The notes under the pieces were generated by a model, which saw only the letters and a program-made list of their open reading frames with translations, did no database searches and was not told where the DNA came from. This document shows, piece by piece, positions 1-12,113 of a DNA stretch of 64,000 nucleotides (within the stretch, counting starts at the first letter, position 1; each line of letters begins with the position of its first letter). The DNA is from Verpa conica (Eukaryota; Ascomycota; Pezizomycetes; Pezizales; Morchellaceae), in contig JAUFSD010000024.1 in the NCBI GenBank assembly GCA_033030425.1, forward strand, positions 1-64,000, read 5' to 3'. Made by a program: the position numbers and the translations under genes.

Positions 1-1838
1 CACTTACAGACTGCTTTAAGTAAAAAAAGCGAGTTTCTAGCCATAGCCCTAAGGCTTGACATGCCTTTTCGCCCTATAATCCGATTGCACCTATGGATTT
101 GCAGCACTGTCCCCCATATACCCTCCGAGTTTGGTTCGGTTGGACGAATTTTCCTGACGGTTTTAGGGTTATTTTTGGGGTCCAAAACTTGTCTTTTTGT
201 TAGGGAATCAGCAACTCAGGGGGCCCCCTCTGCAAACGGCGGGTGGCACAGTGGGGCGCCTCGCGAGTGTTTAGAAAACACAGAGTCCCCTAGGCAGGGT
301 AACCTACTGGTGATTCCTGCCGTTGCTTAGATTCCTTTCCCACATTCCTAGTCCAACCTGGGGACGTGGCGGAGAGGTAATCTTGATCCATAAGGACCTT
401 AGGGCGAAGCACAAAGCGTAGCCCCGTTTGGTTCGATTTGTGACGCCGCCAGATTAATTACTAATTTTGCTGGCAGCCCTAACTACTAAGCATAGCTTTG
501 CTCTCTTCTCACGGCTCTCGGCTTCCCATGAGGTTGGCCATCAGCGAAGCTGTTGTTATTCCTCCTAGAGGAACAGGAGCTTAACTCTGTTCATGGAGGC
601 AACAGCTTCAGTCTCATTGCACTAGTATCTCTTGTAGCTATGGGCTACAGACGCATTACTCTGGTCTCTGTTGCATACCGACGACGGTGAGCTTCGCTCT
701 GTTCTAGGAGCTCGCCAGCTCGCTTAGGAATTGGGCTATCATAGTAATGACTTTCCTTAGTATCTATTGACCGGAATAGGGTAGCTAGTTCTATCTCTCA
801 AGGGAGATCCTTAGGTGTCTCTATATGGAGAGGTACTTGAGACTAGTCATGACAATAGTTAGATTGTCACAATAATATATCTCTGAAGCCTCAGATTCTA
901 ATATAATAAAGTATGACGTACTTGATAAAGACTATGACTTCTCTGGAGTCACGGGAGACGTCAGGAGACAATAACTCCTAGAGCTCTCGTCAGGACGCTC
1001 AGGATATACCAGATATACCATATTGTGCCCGTGCGCCTTGACACATAGCGTATGTCTCAGGAGACAAATTTATATTTGCTGATGTGGGTAATTACTTTTA
1101 TAAGCTTAATTAGTCATGCTTATTAGTATAAACACTTTTTAGTACCCACAAAACCCATAGAAAACACTTATACACTATCAAAAACACACTCAATACACAG
1201 AACATGTAAAACCGAGTGATATCACATGACTCAATAAATATATTATTAGATAAGTGTGTTAAGGCCACCGTTCAATAGAGAATTTTCTCCTCTATCACAT
1301 GGTATATTTATTATATAGCTCCGACCCTTTTAATTATTCTTTTATGTTGTTGTGCTGAGCTTTACACAGGCCATACAAACAATGTATGGTGTAACCAATT
1401 TGATGTGATCAGATATACCCTGCCCTGAGACCCACCAAGGCTCACAACACCCCCCTTGCCAACAACGACACAACCCCCTGAACATGCCTTTTTTATGGGC
1501 TTAATCGATTCAGAGGGGTCTAATTAGTCTATAGCCAAAGCCTGGCGAAAAATATTTTATAGGTGGTGGCGCTCCCATTCTCGCTTGACTTACAACCAGG
1601 CCCTAGAATAATTAGTGGATCGATTATAAAATCTCAACAAGCCTGCACACGACAAGATACTCAGATAATAAGAAAGATAAGGCTTTTATTTCTTTTAGTA
1701 ATAATAACGGGACCTAATAAACATAAAGCCCCTATCCTCGTTTCACAGGAGATCAGAAGAAAGGGAAAAGCACACCGCCCATCAGATTACCCGAAATCAG
1801 ATCTGAGATCACAAAACCCACCCATGAATTGTGCACGG
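1..1838. other. Intergenic, probable decayed repeat
   Basis: No convincing gene. The reading frames here are short and of odd composition. The stretch at about 780-1060 is rich in short alternating AT and GAGA/TCTC tracts, as in old transposon remnants, but no terminal repeats or coding domain could be recognised. Confidence 0.5.
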
Positions 1839-2564
1839 TTAAGCAGAAAAGTAGCTTGTTATCCCTTTGCAATATCTTTCCGAGATCTCTCTTGCCTCCT
1901 CTTCCCTCCAGCCTGATGTCTCTGCTTCCTCTCTAATCCTCGTCATCTCCTCTCTCAATACCCTCGCAGTCTCCGCCATATCATCACCCGTGATCGCATC
2001 AGCATACTGCCCCATATTATCATCTGCCGCTACTATTTGCTTATATGTCAACGGCTGCTTTCCATCCGTCGTCTCCAAAACCTCCTCCGGTTTGGCCACC
2101 AAACCCATATACACATCCACCATCACCGAGTACGGAGCCACCAGAGACGACCAGTGGTATTTATCACTATTATCGAACAACTCGGATATATATTTGATAT
2201 GTTCTCTTATCGATGGAGGCATGTGTGGGATAAGCTGTTCGTTCAGTGCTTTGGAGTCGACTGTAGTCTCGTCCCTCCAATCGGCGGGGATCTTAGGGAA
2301 TGGGGGGATAGTGATACCACGTTGTAGTGCTAATGCGTAGAAAGTTTCGGAAAGTTGCCGGCGCGCGTGGTATAGTGGGATAATGCCATCGTTACGCAGG
2401 CGCTGTTCGGTAGACGGGATAATGCTAAGTAGGTTGACTGCGTCGTTGCAGACGCAGCGACCTAAGAGGATGTCATTGAGGAGAACATCATTGGAATCGG
2501 CTTTGGGTTCAGGGGTACTGTTGGGCCGGATAGACCAGATTATGCTTAAGGATGGAGTAGGCAT
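1839..2564 (-). CDS. Hypothetical protein, 241 aa
   Basis: Intact single-exon frame of 241 codons. The start is preceded by a long pyrimidine-rich leader (about 2566-2620 read on the minus strand), typical of fungal 5' UTRs, which supports the start. The protein has no signal peptide or membrane segment. Its middle (about residues 85-150) is Pro/Trp-containing and looks globular. The last 60 residues are strongly charged and probably helical (runs such as VLREEMTRIREEAE), suggesting a coiled coil. I do not recognise the family, so function is unknown. Both neighbouring stretches are repeat-derived, so it may be lineage-specific. Length, clean composition and leader make it a real gene with moderate confidence. 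Confidence 0.6.
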   Translation of the reverse strand: MPTPSLSIIWSIRPNSTPEPKADSNDVLLNDILLGRCVCNDAVNLLSIIPSTEQRLRNDGIIPLYHARRQLSETFYALALQRGITIPPFPKIPADWRDETTVDSKALNEQLIPHMPPSIREHIKYISELFDNSDKYHWSSLVAPYSVMVDVYMGLVAKPEEVLETTDGKQPLTYKQIVAADDNMGQYADAITGDDMAETARVLREEMTRIREEAETSGWREEEAREISERYCKGITSYFSA

Positions 2565-2923
2565 TTTTCGAGGGGGATTGCGGTTGAGCGGTGGAGAGAG
2601 AAGAGGAGGAGGTAGGATGCTTTATGTGGGCTGATTGGTATCAGCGGGGAACTGCGGGTGACCTTGGTGGCTGTTTAGAAATTTTATAGAGTTGAGAGTG
2701 TTATCTGGACTTCTTGTACGGATCGCACCGTACTTATTGTGAAGTGCAGGATGTCTATCCTGTTTTTGATAGTTGCATTTTCGCTAATGCAGTTCGCCCC
2801 GCGATTGGGAATACCGACGCCATGTTTCCACCCATATATCACAATCTGAGATACATTTATGTTAGGTCACAACTGCCGCGGGGCCGTTTCTTGTTTTTTT
2901 TGAGGCGTCCCAGGGTACTTAAT

Positions 2924-3048
2924 ACTCGTAATCGGGCGACGTTTGGAAAACCGACCAGACCTGCATACCATACTAATTGTACTGAGACTTATGTATTTTG
3001 CTGGTATGCGAGTCTGGTCGGTTTTCCAAACGTCACCCGATTACGAGT
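2924..3048. repeat. Inverted repeat, 46-bp arms
   Basis: Arms 2924-2969 and 3003-3048 are reverse complements over 46 bp with three mismatches, all transitions, around a 33-nt loop. It looks like a small fold-back/MITE-type element or its remnant. Confidence 0.85.
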
Positions 3049-3248
3049 ACCGTATGAACTCGATAAATTGGCTATGCGAGCGTCGCTGCCACTTCCTATC
3101 AAATACAAACTTGCTATCTGATCGTAAGGATTATTATCATGAGCTAGCCTTGATGGGTTTAGAGGAAGCTCAAAGAAGTTTAGAGAACAATATTGAACAT
3201 AGGTGGCGTTGACGCCCGCATAGCCAATTTATCAAGTTTATACGGTAC
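3047..3248. repeat. Inverted repeat, 38-bp arms
   Basis: Arms 3047-3084 and 3211-3248 match as reverse complements over 38 bp with three mismatches, all transitions. It abuts and overlaps the previous fold-back by two bases, so the two form a nested or tandem fold-back array. Confidence 0.85.
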
Positions 3249-3691
3249 ATGAGAGGGAAGGGGTTGCTTCTTTGCTTTTGTTCCATTCTGATGTGGGTGA
3301 TGTGCGTGATTTATGGTCACGTTTCGAATGTGGCTGTAGTAGTCGGTGGATGAGACAGATGCTTGTGTGGGGAAACATGCACCGAAATTTAAATAGTGCT
3401 TAGATTAGATTCTCATTAAACCCTAGCCCACGTAGCAGTATCTGCCCACTATGTATCTAAAATACAGGGGCATACTCATTCGTACAAACACAACCAAGAG
3501 TTTTCACACCTGCACAATGCATTCATGCATGCTTGTTGGAACACAAGAGAAATTCAAGTTTTCAACTGCCCAGTGACTCCTCTAATCCAAGTCGACCGCT
3601 GACCTGGATTAGAAGTTATTACTGGCCCATACGACTGTCCTGGGGGCTCTCAGTAATGACTACCACACTACAGCAAATTTCTGGTACCCAC

Positions 3692-3972
3692 GTACTCAGG
3701 CATTTATTAAATACTCGTAGGGAAGTTGCAACCTTAGGCGACACTCAAAATTATGTGTGTGGGAGGTAGTAGCAACAAAACAACATGATATAAAACAACA
3801 AACACAAACACAACCACAATAACAATATAGATTTATCACAATAGTTCTAGGTACTATAGATAACTTATGTCTGGCAGTTTTGTATGATTTTGGGGTTTTT
3901 CTTATGAAAGGATTTTGGTGAGTTTTGGTGCTGTCTCTCCTCACTACGAGTATTTAATAAACGCCTGAGTAC
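3692..3972. repeat. Fold-back element, 29-bp terminal repeats
   Basis: Arms 3692-3720 and 3944-3972 are reverse complements over 29 bp with one transition mismatch. The interior includes an (ACA)n-like stretch around 3770-3820. The AATACTCGTA word in the arms is shared with the fold-back at 2924, so the elements may be related. Confidence 0.8.
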
Positions 3973-6194
3973 CAAGCATGACATTGCCGGTATTGATGTG
4001 TTGCCTTATACATTGAATCAATTAAATGATCACTGGTCTATGGTGCATGAAATAAGAGGGTATGGCATCAACAAAGCTCATCACTACGCGAGGGGTGTAA
4101 ATATCTAATCCCGTTCAAGTAGTTATTTTCGCAGAGCATTCAGATATACGATTATGTAGCAATCTCTACCGAGTTAAGTGAATCGATGTTCGGTGTTGTC
4201 AGTCAGGCAGTCCGTCCGTTCTGAGCTTAGGACTAGACGGGACCACGAGTTATAGGGCGTCCGGTCATGACTAGGAAGTTCCCCGGGGAATACAAGCCTA
4301 AGACTATTGACTATAGTCACCTGCAGGGGACTATAGCAGGCTTTAACTGTGGGAGACTACAGGGCACCGTAGCGTAGGAGAATATATAAGAAAAATGAAG
4401 TTTATTATTAATGAAAAAGAAAACTATTCTTAATATTTAGCTATAGTCTCTAGCACAAGCTTCTCAATAGGTAAATTGGTTGTTTACCCGGCCCTTCAGG
4501 GGCCTCCATAGTGTAAAAGTAACCCCTCAGTCCACCGGGCCCTGTAGGGACCCAACCACTATCGGGTCCTCCAGTCTTTCTATAAACCTACAGTCCCCAT
4601 ACTGCTTGGCCCTGGACTGGCCTGTCCCAATAGTCCGTCCGGTCCCCATGATCCTGCAGTTCGACCCGGACTACTGACAACACTGCCGATGTTGCTATAT
4701 AAATCATCATCGCTCTCCTAGGCTTTATAAAAGTACAGGAATAAAAAAGCAGGCATCATAGCCGCGCTCAACCTATTTTTGATGGTCCATATACTAAATA
4801 AGAGTGGAAATGGTGGCTTAGTCACGGATAAGGGGGCTCGCTGGCGGAGGTCAACGACAATTAAAAATCACAAAGTACCCACTCTAGACATTCTTCTTGT
4901 GTCTTTTCGTACCCAGAGCTTTGATTTGCACAGGTCCTTTCCTGATATATACATCGAAATAGTCAGAGACTACTAACCGCCTATTTTATTTCTTACCCGG
5001 GAAAATAATCTACGATCGCAAATACCGAATTATCATTAACAAGTACCTACAAACAAGCCAATTTACTGGCTTCAATAGTTTCAGAGTGTCCTCACGCTGT
5101 CACTTCTTAAGGTCACCCGCACCCTACAATAGTTTATAGTTTTCTAGATGAATACCGAGACTTGATCCGTCCAAGTCAATTTCATTTAGCTTGTTAATTG
5201 GTGCCATATGCTAAATCAGCACGATCTACGCTACACACCACCATTTATTCCTCAGGTATCGTGATGTATTCGGTTATGTAGTGCTACATTCGGAACCACC
5301 AAATCATGTGTTTAGCTATTAGAGGAAACATCACACTGTACACATCATTGAGAATCTACCAGGGCTATAGTTAGCAGCTTCTTTGTACCATGCTTCCTTC
5401 TCTTCCTCTTCCTATCTTCTAACCATATTATCCTCGACCTGAATAATATACTATGATTCTGTAGTACACACGGGCGGAAAGAACATGTAGGTTGAGACAA
5501 ATATGTTGACCATGAGAGAGAAAAGTGGCATTGCCGTCCCGTGTTGAAATCCAACTCTAACCCAAGGTGATCTTGACCAAGCTATACATTCGTCAACACC
5601 CAACTCGAGGTGCTCTCGATTTATGAGTGAGAGCGGCGGGTCCCGCAATCTATATATAAGAAATCCAATAAAGATCAGTGCGCTTGACTTCGTAGGCCTG
5701 TAGTGTCTACGAGGAGAGTCTTGGTATCAGGGATAGCGCAAGTCTGAAGTCTAGCGGAGCCGTAAAATCAACGACAATCTTGCAGCACCTAAACTACATA
5801 AACAATCTGCCAACACATATGGATATGAACCTAAGCGAGGATAGCCATTTGGAGTCCCTGTTATTACGTCAAGCACTCGGAGGATCCCCGCTTTCGAAGC
5901 CCGGGTATTCAGTCAATGGCCGAATTGGGATAAGTTAATAGCCCTAAGGTGGCTTATAGTATACAATTGGGGGCTCTGTGCTCCTAGGATTCCGCGAGCT
6001 GCACAAATATAAACTGTTGTAGAAACAATTCCACGTAATATTTTTTTACTACCCATGACCGTACAGGCGAACAATCGTTAATGTCACTAGTAATCTCTAT
6101 ATTTATATTATATAAGAGATACATCTAAGCTAAATACATACGACAAAAAAATATATAATCAAGACTTCTGTCGTATTAATACGTCTTCAAGGTT

Positions 6195-8276
6195 TTATGG
6201 CGTATGTTGCTCCGGTTTCTCTCTGTGGCCCATTAATGGATTGCAAAATGTCCAGATCCAACCAGTATGCTTTCTAAGCCAGTCCTTTACCAAGTCATCG
6301 GGTCCATAAAGGAAATAAGACATTAGGATCATAGTAACGAAAGTAATAGGCGCAGTGATGATCCAGAATTGTGTCTCTGTTGAGACTTGCGCGCTCATGC
6401 TTGGGGGGAATAATGCAAAGTACTATATGCCAAAAGCTCAACGTGTTAGTTAACTTTTATTACTACTCGGAGACTCTGGAATAGCGTAAGGGCCAGCTTA
6501 CAGAAGCGAGGAACCCTAGTGGCAAAAACACACTCGTGATAAGCGTAAATACGGAGATAGTCTGCCCTTGCTGCTCTATGGCTTCTTTCATCTCTTGAGC
6601 TTCTTTTGCGCTAGGCATATGGTTGTCTTGGAAGGACTAGTTATTGATTTGTTATTAGTTATTAAATTACTTAGGAAAATAGTAGGATGACGGGGGTACC
6701 AATGTTTGAGAACACCGCAAATCCTTTAACCAAACGCTAAGCTCTTTACGGAAGACCTTTCGTTCGTCAATGAGTATGTCGATTGTTTCCAGGGTTATGC
6801 GGATTTGTTCCCTCTCCCCTAGGATAAATGGTATCTTAACTGCATTCCTGAAAGGTCGAGGTCTACCCACACCCTCCTCGAACGGATTTTGGAGGATTTC
6901 CCGAACTTCCCCTAATATTTTGATTTGTGTTTGAGCTATGGTCATCATGGTTGATATTTCAGCTATATATTTGTTAAATGTTTTGATTAATGCACCAGCT
7001 CTCTTCCCATTGTCGGCGTCGGCTGTGATCTCATTAATTTTATCTATAATGTCACGACTCTCTGGTTGGACGGCCCCGTTTCGGATATCTTCGATTTCTT
7101 TTTTGACTGCCGGACTCATCCCATCGGAGTCTCTGATATTGTTTTGGAGTTCCATTTCCTTCCGCATTTGTTAAATAATATTACTTACAGAATGAAAGTC
7201 AAGGGGAAGGAGAAAAACCTGCTCTGAGACTTTATTAAGGAAGTCCCTGACCGGAATTGTTTCTGAAGATGTGATGGTATTCGAGATTATTTGTACTAGC
7301 GCCTGAAAAGCGCCTAGTCGTTGCTGATATGGGAAGAGCGGTGAAGACATATCGTCTACAGATTTGAACACCGCCATTGTTCCTAACACAACACACATGA
7401 ATACCAAAGCCTTTTTTGCTTAAGTGATTTGGAGGGTGAAAGACAAACTATTATCAAAAATAAAAAACCATGCCTGATACACAAAAATATCAGAGTCGCT
7501 ACTGTTACCCACATCCGACCCTGAGCCCAGGGATCTATAGCTACTTAAACTCACGCCCCCACTAGGACGTTGGGTTGCAGTTCTCAGGTAGGGAATAGAA
7601 ACGAACAATGTCAAGAACTTTGGTTCGAAAGAACAACGAAGTGAGGTGCCAGTTATAAAATCACCTCTTCGGTTCAGGTTGCGATCTTTTTCTAAGATAG
7701 GCGAGATTCCAAGAGTTCGCCAATCTAGGTCAGGGGAACCCTTATTATCTCGCCTATACAGTGCTTCGGTGATTGCTTCTACAAATCCCTTATCCAGAGA
7801 AAAAATCAGCTCTATCTTTAATACTATTTCTGGGGGGTTATTTTTATATCTACTTGAGTAACCTGCTCAGGGATTTTTGTGTTAAACTGGCTATAGATTG
7901 ATCTTAGCTCCAAGTACCCAATACCGAAAAAATCTTCAAGGGGAATATACATAACTAGAATTACGTCTCTATCTTCAAGAAGATCTGCAGGAATATCTAT
8001 CCTACCCCCCCCGAGAGGAAGCTGTTCCAAGGACATAGTAAAGTACTGCTCTCCACTCCCATCTGCCACCTCATTCTCATCTGCGCTCTCATCCTCGCTC
8101 TTGTCTTCTTTCTCCCCTATGACTTTGTGCTTCCGGTTAAGAGAATATTGAAGGAACACTACCCCTTCTGCCACTCCAGCTATAGGTAGACTGTAATTCC
8201 GGAGAAGGCAGGCTCCCTCATCGGTTATTACTGATGCAGGTAGTTGTGTATAAGCTCGCTCATTTCTTGAGGCCAT
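6195..8276 (-). CDS. CorA-like membrane transporter-family protein
   Basis: Best model: complement(6195..6422, 6502..6636, 6700..7158, 7189..7418, 7449..7815, 7863..8276), which gives 610 codons with no internal stop. Diagnostic part: residues about 515-535 read TISVFTLITSVFLPLGFLAS followed by YFAL, the FLPLSF-x-SFFA signature of fungal CorA-like proteins. A second membrane segment lies at about 554-576 (starting FWIITAP). This two-helix C terminus is the CorA hairpin; the canonical GMN filter is not obvious. The N-terminal 138 residues hold an acidic Ser/Glu/Asp stretch. The two introns nearest the 3' end (63 and 79 nt) are convincing. The other three (30, 30 and 38 or 47 nt) are unusually short; if they are not introns the gene is broken at those points. 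Substrate, presumably a divalent cation, is inferred from the family only. Confidence 0.6.
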
Positions 8277-10403
8277 ATTTGCGATCGTCTTTGTAGTGAT
8301 ACTTAAATGTTCCTAACAAAAGGAAACGTTTAGGTCTAAATCGAGGAAGTTGTTGGGTGATGGCCTGAAGCTTGTAAATAGGTGAAGTGAAGTATAGCAA
8401 CCAGATATTCTAAGTAGGGATATATAAATTCTGGGGGCGCTGTATTAATATTGGATGGCAAGTTGATCTGATGGTAAATCCTGGGCTGCTGGGAACGGCG
8501 ATAGCAGGGTTCGTTAATATAAAGGTGCGGAGATCAAAGAAACCATATGAGAGCGCAATTTCCTGTGGGTGCATTCGCTTGATGTTTACTGGGTAGAGGG
8601 GACCCCTCCATTGAGCGAGAATTTTAAGATCGGGACGATGAGATACTTAGGGGTGACGCGAATCCTGGCTAGCTTTTGGCCTACAAGAGGAGATTTGCCG
8701 TCATCCCACTGTCCTGCTACTTCTACCATATCATAGGGTAAACTTCCTAGTCGCCGATCACAGGAGGTGTGGGTTGGATGCATCTGCGCGCAAAAGAACA
8801 GCTACTCTATTTGCTGATGATGTTGGGGCCTATTGCATGTAGCAACGACACAGCGTAGCAGCGCAACAATGCAAAGTTAGACATTTACAACTAATTATAA
8901 ACTCTTATTTCTGGCGAAATAGGGGGTTTATTTTGGCTCTGTTGTTAAATGACGATTTGATGTGTGGCCTTGTAACACCTCCTACCCAGACGCCATCATT
9001 TATTTTTCAGCAAGTAGAGGCATCTGCGCGTGAAAGGACAGCTAGAGGCATCGGCCCTAGGGTCTTGCAAGTCTGAAGACAGGTGGCTGTGGTGTACGGC
9101 GGCACGTAGCTACAAAAGTCCAATTTGACTTTTTCACAGATTTAGAGGTGGCAACACCCAGGACTAAACACACAGCTGAAATAAAAGTTCACTTAAGATT
9201 ACTGAGAGAGGGCTGTTATTAGATTAATAATAAGATTTTTAAATATTTAATTATTTTCTCAGACAGAGCTATACTGGTGAAGATTAAAGCAAAAGCTTAC
9301 CATAAAATAAAAAGTGCAGCCAGCAGCACTTTTGGTAGCAACCACAAAGCAATCTCTTGCAACCCTCACACTGGCAACCAGGATATACATAATCTGTACC
9401 TTCACAGCCATAGCTCTGGCTAAAAAGATAATTAAATATTTTAAAAAATCTCGCTTAATATTGACCTAAGAACAGTCCTCTCTGAATACTTTTAAGTGAA
9501 CTTTTATTTTAGTTGGGTGTTTTAGCCTGGGCGTTGCCACCCCTAAATCTACGAAATCTGCGGATTGGACTTTCGTAACTACGTGGCGCCGTAGTGGTGG
9601 CACCGATTTTGTATGGGAAATACAGACCCAAGTCACAAGTTTTGCACCGCCTGTCGCCAGACTTCCCGCACACCGAGTACACCTGTCGGCTATCGAGAGG
9701 AACGGCTAGCTGGCAAAAAGAATCGAAGATCGAAGAGCTGGGGTTTGCGAGCGGGGGATCTGCGACCTGGAGAGCAGCTTAGAGGTATCGCTTGTAAAAA
9801 TGTGATATCTCGTATTCTGTTGTCGATGCCTGAGGAGACTTTCTCGTGTTCGCGTTCCTCAATATGCATAGCAACACGGAGCCTACGAAACAAACGACCC
9901 TTCTTTTGTTATATGGTATTTGTTAGCCTAGTAGAAAATGCTGCCCCCCCTTAACTACTAAAATGTTCCATTATGTAGGGCTTTTTGAGCTGGCTTTAGA
10001 CCCAAACGACAGTTTCGCCCCCACGTCAAAACAGTAGTTTTACCGGGGATGGGATAGACAAGGCTTCCTAATGTTGGTGCAATATGCAAGATACGTTCAT
10101 CATCTGTACCTAGGCCGCATGGTCTTATCTAGCTTAATAGTGCTAGAATACATAAATAGACTAAAAAATAGGCAAACACTTGTTATGAAGAAATCTAACG
10201 TACATAACCCGAAGAGCGCCCAAACATTACCGGTCTCACGTCAAATAGTTGCGTTCTCACGCTAACGTACGTATCCCTCTTTCTCTTTCTATCCTCCTCC
10301 AGTACCCCCGTTGTCCTATCTCCGGGTCTATCCCTCGCTTACATGCTCGGCCTCTACGTTTACCATTATTCCGCTGGCCTTGATATAGAAACAATAATCC
10401 AAC
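8277..10403. other. Intergenic around a long-TIR element
   Basis: Mostly occupied by the inverted-repeat element at 9095-9593. A 26-bp word is repeated directly at about 8780 and 9021 (GCATCTGCGCG followed by a similar AAAGNACAGCTA tail). The stretch 10260-10400 is CT-rich and is probably the promoter and leader of the vWA gene. Frames at 9594-9954 have no protein-like features. Confidence 0.5.
9095..9593. mobile_element. Non-autonomous DNA element with ~180-bp TIRs
   Basis: The left part (9095 to about 9275) and the right part (about 9415 to 9593) are imperfect reverse complements over roughly 180 bp. Termini are TACGGCGGCACGTAG on the left and the complement of TACGGCGCCACGTAG on the right. 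GTGGTG occurs directly outside both ends (9089-9094 and 9594-9599) and may be a 6-bp target-site duplication. There is no coding capacity. It is a fold-back or MITE-like element; the superfamily is unresolved. Arm divergence suggests it is old. Confidence 0.75.
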
Positions 10404-11544
10404 ATGGCATCAACAGCGTGGAGACTAAGTAGCCAGAGCATACCCAGTCGCAGAGCCTCCCTACCTGCCACTCACCTAGAATGCCTTCAAAGACTCCAGG
10501 ATTTTATCACATCTGAGAAAGTTGGACTGAAGGAATTCTATGATGAAGGCGCTCTCAATTCAAAAGCTACCATAGCTACAGCTATGGTTAACCGATTATT
10601 AGATGACGGCTGTGGCAAAGAGATGGCGAAATACTTGGCAATGTTAACACTTTATGACATTGTTGTTTTGATTGGTTTGGCTCTCAAATTGTTGGCTTTA
10701 GAGGTATAGCTAATCATACGGGATAGATGACAGTTCATCTATGGAAGTAGAGGAAGGAGGTCTGCGCATAAAAGCTCTTAAAGAGATTTTGGATGAAATT
10801 ACCAGTATCTACGACCTTGCTAATCCCGAAGGAATACTATCCGTACGATTCCTAAATAGCGACAATGGAAAAAAGAATGTTAACTACACAAAAGCGGCGA
10901 CTATTCTTGATAAACGCATATATAGAGGTATAACAAGGGTGGGTACAGAGTTACAAAAGAAGGTTTTGGACCGGTTTGTTTGGAACCCCAAATACCCCAT
11001 GAAGAAGCCCCTTATTGTGATGGTTATTACAGATGGAGCGGTAAGATCTTCAAAAACTATTTCTTTAGCTCTGGAGATGGACTAAACGTTCCTTTTATCT
11101 CAGATTGAAGGCGAAAGAAAAGGTCATTTACAAGAAGTTATTATGGGCTGTGTCAAGAGGCTAAAAGCAGACTCTACACCAGGGCGGCATTGTATGCATA
11201 TTTATTTATTGTTGCCTGAACTTTGCTTTAGCTTACTTAGGTTCATAAGCCGTTGCATTCCAATTTTGCCACGTTGGAAATGGTAGAGGCGAAACACGTC
11301 TCTATCAAAAGCTTGATTCTCATATGGAGATCGGGGAATATGTGGATTATCTTCAAAGTATATGGGCTCCGTTAGATCTTGATCTTATTCTCTTTTCAGT
11401 TTTCATACTGATGGCAGTGAATTAGTGGCCGTTCCTCTTACGGATGTCCCGGACCCAGAAGATAAATGGACTAAGGTATTTATTTTCCCTATCTTAAATT
11501 TAGCTAAAGGTATATTTTTTAACAAGGTTTCCGAGTTCCATTAG
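10404..11544 (+). CDS. von Willebrand factor A domain protein, 3' end damaged
   Basis: Exons 10404-10674, 10727-11040, 11104-11191 and 11250 onward. Introns of 52, 63 and 58 nt keep phase and have GCTAATC or ACTAAAC branch-like motifs. The vWA fold is recognised from IDDSSSMEVEEGG across the first splice (MIDAS DxSxS at residues 91-95), then SVRFLNS, TRVGTEL, VMVITDG and FQFCHVGN. This is a fungal vWA family of unknown partner that presumably binds a metal ion through the MIDAS. After EIGEYVDYLQS the frame runs to a stop at 11425. Clear coding-like sequence (HTDGSELVAVPLTDV, then DPEDKW) continues to 11544 in the next frame. No intron of the right phase joins them, so a 1-nt indel near the T run at about 11395-11403 is likely. 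It is either a recent pseudogene or a sequence error. Confidence 0.7.
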
Positions 11545-12061
11545 TTAACTAAGCTACTGACCGGGGCAATTTCAAAATATGTAACGTAACATTTATGCCC
11601 CATCCTAGGACTTCGTTACTAACCATTTTAACTAGTGGGACCACCATGATGAAGTCTCGGAGGGAAGCATTTCCGACGCTTAGTGAAATGGATGGTGGAC
11701 CCAGTAACAACTGGAGTACTTTGCGTAATAGGCCTATTAAGCTGATCATATCAAGAGCAACGGTTTAGAGGGTGGTTCTTTCAATTGACTGGGTAGTATA
11801 CCAACGCCGGATTGATCAAAACAAGTTATCTCCACTTCCTTATATGGGATTATTGCATATTTGCTACATATTATATACTCGAAGCTTGTTTATCAAATTG
11901 TTAGTAATATAGTAAACAGAATATTACACTGTAGCCACTATAGGGATAAACGGGGTATTTGAAGTTCTTTAGTTCACTAAGTGTATATATAGCCTTCTAT
12001 ATAGCCGTGATACACGTGGGGTTAGACACTTGGCCAGCACTAGCACACAGAACCCTATATG

Positions 12062-12113
12062 TATATGTTCTGGCCCGTTGGGGGGACGTCCCCCCAACGG
12101 GCCAGAACATATA
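12062..12113. repeat. Perfect 52-bp palindrome, no loop
   Basis: 26-bp arms are perfectly complementary with the axis between 12087 and 12088 (centre GACGTC). The inner arms are very GC-rich (GGGGGG/CCCCCC). AT-rich flanks extend the symmetry imperfectly. With zero spacer it would extrude as a very stable hairpin. Confidence 0.95.

Larger units (their letters stand above)
2565..6194. other. Intergenic with fold-back repeats
   Basis: No gene seen. The left half holds three inverted-repeat structures, listed separately. From 4100 to 4700 there are GC-richer blocks with many CTATAG/ACTATAG words, probably an old repeat. The rest is AT-rich and without structure that I can name. The short frames around 2714-3212 simply read through the inverted repeats. 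Confidence 0.5.

Noticed and set aside
2714..3212. Plus-strand frames of 135 and 89 codons
   Set aside because: They run through two inverted repeats, and the sequence is palindromic DNA rather than protein-like.
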